A DNA stretch of 11,653 nucleotides from Candidatus Omnitrophota bacterium (lineage in GTDB: Bacteria; Omnitrophota; Gorgyraeia; Gygaellales; Profunditerraquicolaceae): positions 1-11,653 of the forward strand of contig JAHKBC010000285.1 of the NCBI GenBank assembly GCA_018825725.1, in the 5' to 3' direction. A program made the position numbers and the translations under genes. The notes beneath the pieces were generated by a model. It was not told the origin of the DNA, did no database searches, and saw nothing but the letters and a program-made list of their open reading frames with translations. Positions 1 to 9,000 of this stretch are shown here, in pieces; within the stretch, counting starts at the first letter, position 1, and every line of letters begins with the position of its first letter.

Positions 1-3000
1 AAGACATTGCCTTTAACCCCGTCAATAACAGTATCGCTTTTCTTCTTGCGGATGAACAACCAAATCCCTATTGGAGACAATTCTTTATCGTTGAATTGGA
101 TTCAAAAAAACAGGTAAGAATAGTCGTAGTCCATGGAAAAGAGGCATACCGTAGGCCCGGCAGGCACGGCAGGGCTTTCGATATTGATTCTAAAGGGAAT
201 TACTATGTTTTAGGAGACAGAAACGGTAACGAGGCCGAGATTTATGTTTTTAACCAAATTGGCAATTTAATCTTCACACAAGAAAGGCTTGATAAGAAAT
301 TTATTAACGGAGGTATTGCCATAGAGAGAGGTATCGTTACGTTAAAAAAACACGATGTTGACTACAAAGGGCAAGTTCCTCCTGATATGAAGAAGAAAAT
401 TATTCGGCAAATGGAGATAGTATATTCAACGGTTAAGCCCGCCGCCTCGCCGGTGGAAGGACGAGAAAAAGAAAGAGAAGAAGAAAAAATAGCTGGGCAA
501 TCTCAGACATTAAAGATAAGCAGTAGTTCAACTATTTTATCTTCCAAAGAAAATTGCGACATAGGAGGACTGGATGTTCGCCCGGCAGAATGTAGAAGTT
601 GGGACGATGAGGTAAAAGAGTTATTAGCGCAGCGAGATGTGCGGGTTAGAGAATATCGTGAAGTGATACAAACACTCGGCACAGAATTATTTAAGAGGAG
701 TATCGGAAGATTTAATTTATTTCCTATTATTGATACAATTAAGATTATTTTTGCTGATACAGAAAGTGACGCTTTACATATACTTGTCTATTTTAGCGAA
801 GAGATGCAAGCACAATATCCTCAGATAGTAAGCAAGCTAGGTAAGGTGGTAGGTTGGGTAGATGTTGCTTTGGTTGCAAATATAAAGCAAGGGCCTTGTT
901 TAATTATAGCTGAAGTGCAGCCGGCAAATTCATATTGGTATCTTTCAGCTAAGGAAAAAAGAATTATAAAAGATTGGCATAAAGCACTTTTTCATCATTT
1001 TGAAGAGATAAAGCATCGAGTTGGCATAAGGGAGATTCTAAAAGTAAGCAATATTCAGTTGAAGGCACAACCCGAGATCCAAAATGAAATACGGAGATTG
1101 ATAAAAGATAAAGGAAAGACTTCTTTGCCGGGCAGGCTCGATGAATTTTATGGTAGGCCATCTGCCCTCTATCAGCTGCAGGAGAGGGAAATTTTACTCT
1201 GGACTAATGGATGTACGTTGAAAGCACACTTTTGGTGCATAGCAGAGAGAAATGGGGACGTTTCTATTTTAACCAGGCCCCGCCCCCCCTCCAGGTCGCC
1301 GGTGGCCCGCTCCAGCTCGCCGTTGGGTTTTATCAGTCGGGCTCTGGGTTATGGGCCGTGGGCAAAAGAAGGTATTCGTAAGATTCAGGGTTCGGATGCC
1401 CACTCTGCCCGCAGCCCGGCAGTGACAGGGAAGGGGATTAGAAAGGTAATCAATAAATTAACAGCGGCATTGCCGCTGTTTTTTATTTGGTTGTTTGTTA
1501 GTGTCTTTCCTGCATTTGCCGATACAACATTTGTTTTTCAATTTGAAAACGACTGTTTTATGAAAAGAGATGCCAATTATTCAAATGGATTGAAGGTTGG
1601 CCTGCTTAGTTCTTACCTGCCGGATTTACCCGGGAATTCATTAGGATACAATCTGCTAAGAAAGATTATGCCTGAAGAGGATGCTTCTCGGCCTCGGCTT
1701 AAAGGATATAAGGAATTTTCCCTTGGCCAAAACATATATACGCCTGATAACGGCAAAGAATTCCTTATCGTTGAAGGAGAGCATCCTTACGCTGGAATAA
1801 GCTATTTAGAGTGGGCCTGGCACATCATTCCGGATAACTCAAGGCAACATTCTTTGGTCCTTGACCTGGGATTAGTCGGCCCTTATTCGTTTGCCGAGCA
1901 GACACAGAAAATCGCGCACGCGGTGCTAGGAGATAATCGTCATAACGGATGGGATAATCAGATGGTTACAGAGCCCCTGGCTTTGATCAGCTACGGCTAC
2001 AAACAGAGGGCATGGGATTGGAATTTGAGGGGCGATGGAGCTGGTTATGGTTCTGATTTAATTTTGCATGGTGGGATCGGGCTGGGTAATTTCCGGACTT
2101 ACGCGAACGCGGGAGGGGAATTACGTTTTGGATTGAATCTGGCAAACGACTTCGGGACGCTTCTTAACCGGCCCGGGAGAGGGGCGTTGGGAATAGCTCC
2201 GCATAGCGCAGATTCTCGATACCCATCGGTTTATGGTTTTGCGGGCGTAGACCTTCAGGCCGTTTTTTACGACATAACCTTGGACGGCGGGCTTATCAGC
2301 AGAAGCCCTTACACAGTAGAAAGAAAACCCCTGGTTTTAAATCTGATAGCTGGCGTGGCAATAAAATTTAAATCCTTTGAGGTAGTCTTTGCCGGGATTC
2401 GCCAGACAGAGAGGTTCACGGGCCAGGATAAGCCGCATCAATATGGCTCTCTTACCATTGTCTTTCCTTTAGGCAGGGCACCGGGTTCCCCCTCCAGCTC
2501 GCCGCTGGATGTGTTCCGTTCCTCCGCCACAGTACGTGGTGGATCCGACACGCTTTGTGTCGGAAGCTCACCGGTGAATGGCGAGACGCCTCGGGAAGCA
2601 TTAACTAGTATTGATGAGCGAAAGTTTGGCAAATCGCATAAAGAGGCACTCTTGGTATTTTTTGATGAAGTAATGAATAAAGACGGGATTTTTAGCGGCT
2701 TTGATGATGATGAGATTTTTAAGATGGCCAATAGTATATTCCTTCAAACAGCGGTAAAGAGTGCGTACATCATCGGATTAAAAGGCGCTTATGGGCTAAT
2801 TAAATCTCCGCGCAACAAGAGGCTGTTTATGGCTGAGCGCATTGCTATTCATTTGTATGACCAGGGGAGTAAAAACAACAATATTCCGTATTTAGAGCTG
2901 GCGCGCTTTGGCTTTGAACGCATTATGGCTCAGTTGGCAGACGATAAAACAAGCGCTGGAGAATTAGGATTAGTATATTCCAGGCAAATCGGCATAAATG

Positions 3001-6000
3001 ATTATTTAACAGGCGCGCTGCCTTTGTTACACTATTTCTACTACAGGATTTTTTATATGCTCGCAGATACAGTATATGCTTTGGGGCTGTCGCTGTGGGA
3101 AAAAGGGCAGTCAAAAGCATTCTTTATTCTGGAGAAGGCAATTGCTTATTATGGCAGTTTTATCGAGTCGTTACTTTTAGAATCTTTGGCAGATGAGGCT
3201 AGGGTAGCAGAGGGCGTGGAATATATCAACAAAAAGATAGCCAATTCGTATCTTAATCTGTTGTTTTTAAGTATGCAGGCGGGAGAACGGATATCGCATC
3301 ACAGGGTAAAAGTAAATGCCCTGCTCGCGTCGTTTAAAGTAAAAGACATTATCTATTATAACCTTAAAGCCTATCTTAATTTTTCGATACTTATCGAGGC
3401 GCTCCGTGCGGCAGAGAAGTATTTTGTGGATGGCAATACAGACGCCCTAAAACGAAATTACCTTTTTTCCAAGGTTCCAAAAACTACTCTCCGGGATTTA
3501 GGAAGAGAGACATCCCAATATCTTTTCTTTTTCAGGAAGGGGTTAGAAATATCCAGCGTCAAAGAAAACATTGTTGAAGAGGCAGCCGAAGCATTCAGGA
3601 ATATATTTACGCATTATGGCCTGGATTTTACGAAACCAGCGGGTAAGGTTTTGCCGGAAGAGATACTGCCGACTATTTCTCATTATTTCGTTCTAAACGT
3701 GCTCAGGGGTACATATGAAGGGCTGTTTGACCCTATTCGTTTTGTCACCAGGAGTTTTGGCAGTGAATCAGTCATCGGAGAGCTGTTGGCCGAATATATC
3801 ACCCTTTTTATAGAACTTGATAAAAACGAAGTTCAGGGCTTATTTAAGAATATATTGAACGCGATAGAGAAAGAAAATAACCACGCGGAAGCAAAGAAGG
3901 CATTTCTAAACTTTATAAGCACGCGGTTTGCCTTATTGCCGCCTATGGCAGATATTATTAAGGAACTATTTATTTTGTCCGGCAGGGACAGAATGTTGCT
4001 TGAAACAATTTTTCAGCTTGGCGGAAGCGTCGCGTTTGATGACTGGGCTGATATAAGGGCTGAAGATGATAAAATCATTGAAGAGTATCTCCGCAGTATA
4101 AAAAAACAGGCAGCTACCAAGAGGCAATTTCAAAAGAGAGCCGCCGCATGGGCTGCTGTGCAACGTTTGGTTTTAAGCCGTGATCCTGATTGCCTTGATG
4201 GCGTCTTTGAAAAAATAGCAGCGGGCCAGCTCAAAGATTTACACAAACCCACCGCGGAATTTATCAAGGAAACAGTCTTAAGCCGCACCATAAGAGAACT
4301 GCGGATTTTAATGGATTTAAAAGAATGGCTTAATTTTTATGAGGGAGAAAATTTGGAGAGATTTCGCTCAGCATTCGGTGAAGAATGGATAGAGGGAGCA
4401 ATAGAAAATCTATTAAAAGAAGGAATCATTGTTGCCAGGGGCGTGCTATTTGCTATAGAGAAGAATGCCGGAGTATTTACCATCAGTGATGATTTTAACA
4501 TAGAATACGTAGACAATGAATTGGTTACTGCGCTTGTTAGAATCGTCAGGACAACAGAAAACATCACTGTTTTCGTCATAGATACCCGGGCGTTGACGGA
4601 TATAAAGGCAAAAGAAATAGAGGATGATCTAGATAAACTGGAGAGATTTATCTTTGGTGGCTCTGCGCAACACAGTTCAAGCTGTGTCGGACCGCTGCAT
4701 GGCCAAGTATCCAAGCCGTGGTTGGAGAAAAGCATCGGGGTTGGCTTTAATTTTACTATTTCCAGCTCCGCTATTTTTGAAGAAAGTATTGAAAAGTTGT
4801 TGAAAGAGTTTGAGGTTTTTAGCCCGGCTCGCCTAAGCGCGCCGCCTGCTTCTCTTGGCAATATTTTAAGAGCGTATGAACAGCTTCTCATGCGCATGGC
4901 TAGTTATGAAATGCAGGAAGACCTTTTGACAGCTGAACAACTTTCAGACAAGCTCAACCATATATTTGAAATTATTCCAGCGTTAGTTACAAGCGGCTCG
5001 GATTTTTCTATTATAACTAAAGTATTTCACCGCTGCATTGGGGAGTATCCGGCGGCCATGACGCTTTTTAAACACAACTTGACTTTAATTGACCTTTCCC
5101 GTGATAATTTTTTTAAGGAGTGCGCCGAGGAGATAGGATTTGTTTTGTCTTTACTGGATTCATTCAGGAAAGAAGAACAGTCCGCGCTCCTGAAGAATAA
5201 GCCGCTATTTGCCTATAATTATTGGGCAGCTTGCCTTATTTTTATCGAGATGCAGATTTGCGGGGAAATTTTTCTGTGTAGAGACATAACCGAATCCTAT
5301 CCTTTTTATCAGCGGCAAATTATCATCTTAGATGCGCTTCTTGGCGCTTATCTTCCGTTTGTTCCCTATGTTCTTTTGTCCCGGGCTTATAATTGCCGTG
5401 GGTTCTGCCATCTTGTTTCTATCGAGCTGTATTGGCGTGGCCTGACTACTTTTATGGAATCTCTTTACACTCACAGACGCGCAGAAGCGGATTTAAAAAA
5501 TGCCTTAAGAATTAATCCTCTTAATTCAGATGCGCGGAAAAATCTGGTATATCTTCTGCGGGAGTCAAAAAAAATAATATTTTTTAATGCCGTGGAGAAG
5601 GATAAATTTTATTCTCTTGAAGAACTCTTGGTTTTAGCCGATAACAGGGTGGGCAGGAAACATCGGCCTTTAATCCGCGGTTTAATTAACCAATTAACCA
5701 GCCTGGGCTTAGCAGAGGTTGCAAATACAGGAGAGCGAATACGGATTAAGTCAATAAAGCTTTCAGCGTCTTATCCTCTAACCGCCAGTTCTTCAGTTAG
5801 CAGTAACTTTGAAGAATATTTTATCTCCCAGGTTCGGGAAGGTTTTTCAGCCGGAATAGAACCGGTTCTAAGCAGCGTTAAAGACGTCAAGGTTTATAAA
5901 ATAGGAGATTCCAGAATGCCGCGTAAATTAAGCGGCATAAATCCGGCAACCATAATTTCCATGTTGGGAGCTTGTGCGCCACATGTCAGGCATTATTTAA

Positions 6001-9000
6001 GCGACAACGAACTTAGTTTTAATTCGGTAAGGGCCGGAGACGGGACTATGATTCTATTGGTAAGGATGATGGAAGAATTAGCCGAAAGGTATCTTGATAA
6101 AAGATTTGTGGTCAAGATAAGTGAAGACCAGAGGTATGGCGTGCCAGCATCATTGCTAAAGGGGAGGGTTTTTGGCAATGGCCCAGAGGCCGTCGAGGTT
6201 GGATTTGATGTTTTAGAAGGTTCAGTTAACGTCAGCCGTAAAAACCGCGGGCCGCTATTGATAGTATTTCTGTTAGGCGAAGAATACAGCATGAAGGGGT
6301 GGCCGGACAAATCCTTATATTATGAAAAGATAATTTTAGCTCGGGCCAACAAGAAAGTTGACTTAAACCTGGATGACAATCCGGAAACATTTCTTAAAAA
6401 ATGCGAGTATGGTTTTGAGATTAACCGAAAAGAGCTGAAAATCGGCATGTTATTTAGGCTCCGGCACAGGGATTATATCAGCCATTTAATCAAGCTGGGT
6501 ATAAGGGTAGAAACCAAAGATTTATCAGAGATGGAAAGACAGGTCATCCAGCAGGGTATTTATGAAAATGGTAATCTTATTTTAATCAATTCCGGAGAAT
6601 TGGATCTTTTAACCGCCCTTCTTTCAGGCAGGCTCCACGCGATAGTGGGGTTTGGCCGGCCGACTGAAGGTGAAATAATGATGCATACTGCAAGAAAGAA
6701 AGGATTGCAGATGCGCGGAAGGTTTGCAAGTTATGCATCTTTGAAGGATGGGGTAGGGCGCTCTATTGACATTAAAAGAGACAGGCAAAGGTTTATTGCG
6801 GAAGAGGAGCGTATTCTCAGGGATTTTAATTTAATAAGGCCGGGATTAGAGAAAAATGGGCAAATGCCCTGGGATAAGATTTGGACACAAGAAGATGGCT
6901 CAAAGAATTTATCCCTCACCGGCATATACATAAATGATTGCCGGTGGGTAGAAGAATTAAAAGGCCCTGGTTTTAGCCAGGTAACAGAAGATGAAACGGT
7001 TAATGGTTTTTATATAGGCCCGGCTGATGAAACCGTTGTGTTCGGCATTGGCTATACAACACAGATTCCTCTGATCAAAGAAGCGATAGAAAGAAAAGGA
7101 GGTGCTGGGCGAAGGGAGAAGCTTTTATTAAAGCTAGCCGGTTATTATTCAAGATTGGGGCTTTACAAAAAATCAATTGAAGCAATAGAACAAATAAATA
7201 AAAAAGAAAGAGGGGATAAGTATCAAAATGTTTACCTGAATATTCTGGCGCATCAGGCGTTAGTTAAATCTTCAAAAGAAACAGCTGTTGGCAAAGCTAT
7301 TAAGTTTTTGCAAAAGATTACTTTCCTAAAAGACTATCCTAAATCCAGGCGCCTTTTAAGAAGGTTGAGGCATAATATTGCAGATGAATTCAGGAAGAAA
7401 AGCCAGGCTAGTAATGACGCGGTAATTTTAGAAACCGCGCAAGGTTATTACAGAAAAGCCCTGAGGCTTTTTGATCCTTGCAGCTTATTAGATGAGCAGG
7501 ATAATTTGGAGTTTCAATTAGCCCAATTGCATATTAGAGAGGTAAAAACTGAAATAAAAATACTTTTAGCTCTTAAGAGTGGCAAAGGCCCGCCTCAAGG
7601 ATGCTATTTTGAGTTGGGAAGTATACGTAAGGAAATATCCGAGCTTTATACCCAGCGCGGTTTTGATTTAAAGGGGATGGATTATTTTCTCAGGATGCAA
7701 AAAGCCTGGAAAAAGGTCTATGCCTTTGGCGGGGAAGCGCCGCTGCGGATTAAATTTAATACAGCCAAGGCTTATTTTACAAGGCGGGTTTATAAATTGG
7801 CAGCAAGGGAGTATTTGGGCTTAATTAATCCTAAAGAGGCATTTAATCTATCATTTCCTTCGGATAGTGAATTTAGCCCTGAAGAACGCAACCGTTGTTT
7901 TGAGGATTTTCGCCAAGGGATATACAGGATATTTTTTAAATATGCGGTCAGGGGGTTTTTAATCTCATTTTGGCTGGACCAGAATATTACAGATAAAAAA
8001 GTCCAAGAGAGCATTTTTGCGCTAGAAGAGGACATAAGTACGTTAGATTATTTGTTGGGTAAAGAAAGCGCTGAAGTTTCTTTTGCCGGCGGCGTATTAA
8101 GGGTCCGGGCTGAAAGGCAAGAATTTAAGCTTGACCTTAGCCGCGCTATCAGGAAACTGACCTCCAGCTCTCCGGCGGATTTAGTTAATAGTCAATTGTT
8201 AACTGTGAACTACAGCAGCGCCTCCCCGATAGATAAAATTAACCAGGAAAGAGTGTTCGAGCTAAATTATAATTTAAATATAATAGGGAATTTTAGGCAT
8301 AGGTTGTTTAACTTCCAGAAATTCTCTGCTAAAGCGCGCGCGCTTCTGGATTATAGCGGAGATTCTCGCGAGCTTGTTCATTGGTCAACCTTGCGCTTAT
8401 TAGCCAGGATGGCCAAGGCGGTTACGGATGGAAATAAGCATAAAAGCAGCGTGTTTGGTTTATCAGGGGAGATTTCCGGAATCTACGAAGTGGTTATCAA
8501 ACGAGGAAGCGCCCTGGAGCAAATAAACCTTGGGGCCCTTGGCGATGTAAATCAAATTGTGCATATGGGAAACAGGATAAAAGAGTTTGACGCGGTAAGC
8601 AGCAATACTGTTTTTGAATTTAAATTTTGTCTGACTTTACGCAAACTTTTTCAACAGGTTATTGGTATTGATTCCGCTAAACTACCGCATCTTAAAGTAC
8701 TAACCGAAGACGCCAAATTCTCCAATATTCGCAATCTCGTTTATTTCGGAGAACATTGCGAGCTCAAACTTATACAGGCGATTTCGGCATTTATCAAAGC
8801 CAGGCCAGAATTTTCTTCTTGCTTCAGCATCAAAAATAATGGTTTTGTTTTTAAATTGGGGCTTAGTGAAGAAAAATACTTTTTGGTATTCGCTTTAGAA
8901 AAATATTTTTCTTGTGATTTGCGAAAGATCAAAGAGATGGTTAATTTGCTAGATAAAAAGATTGCTCGTTTACCACCCGGGGGTAAATTTGACGTGATTA

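Larger units (their letters stand above)
2583..5910 (+). other. Long helical solenoid region, unassigned (res 861-1970)
   Basis: About 1,100 residues are almost entirely predicted helix, with regular amphipathic helices rich in Leu, Ala, Glu, Lys and aromatic residues, for example 'EKAIAYYGSFIESLLLESL' near residue 1045. No catalytic motif stands out. Near residues 1450-1505, 'EEWIEGAIENLLKEGIIV' followed by a beta-hairpin-like stretch could be a winged-helix-like fold. A small palindromic insert interrupts the region near 4670. Helical solenoids of this kind normally serve as protein-binding scaffolds or spacers; that role is inference here. Several domains are probably hidden, and structure prediction would be needed to split them. 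Confidence 0.5.

Noticed and set aside
1422..1520. Separate lpxR gene starting at GTG 1422 or nearby
   Set aside because: No ATG, convincing ribosome binding site or promoter precedes the signal peptide, and the main frame is open across it. An internal start cannot be excluded but is not supported.
2438..2731. Minus-strand open frame of 97 codons across the palindromic linker
   Set aside because: Its codons are the antisense of the barrel end and the hairpin mosaic. Low complexity and no ribosome binding site support rejection.
4337..4897. Minus-strand open frame of 186 codons
   Set aside because: It lies wholly antisense to the giant ORF, is Ser/Leu-rich and shows no domain motif; it is a shadow of the plus-strand codons.
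5993..6310. Minus-strand open frame of 105 codons
   Set aside because: Antisense to the GlpX-like domain, whose plus-strand motifs and spacing are conserved.
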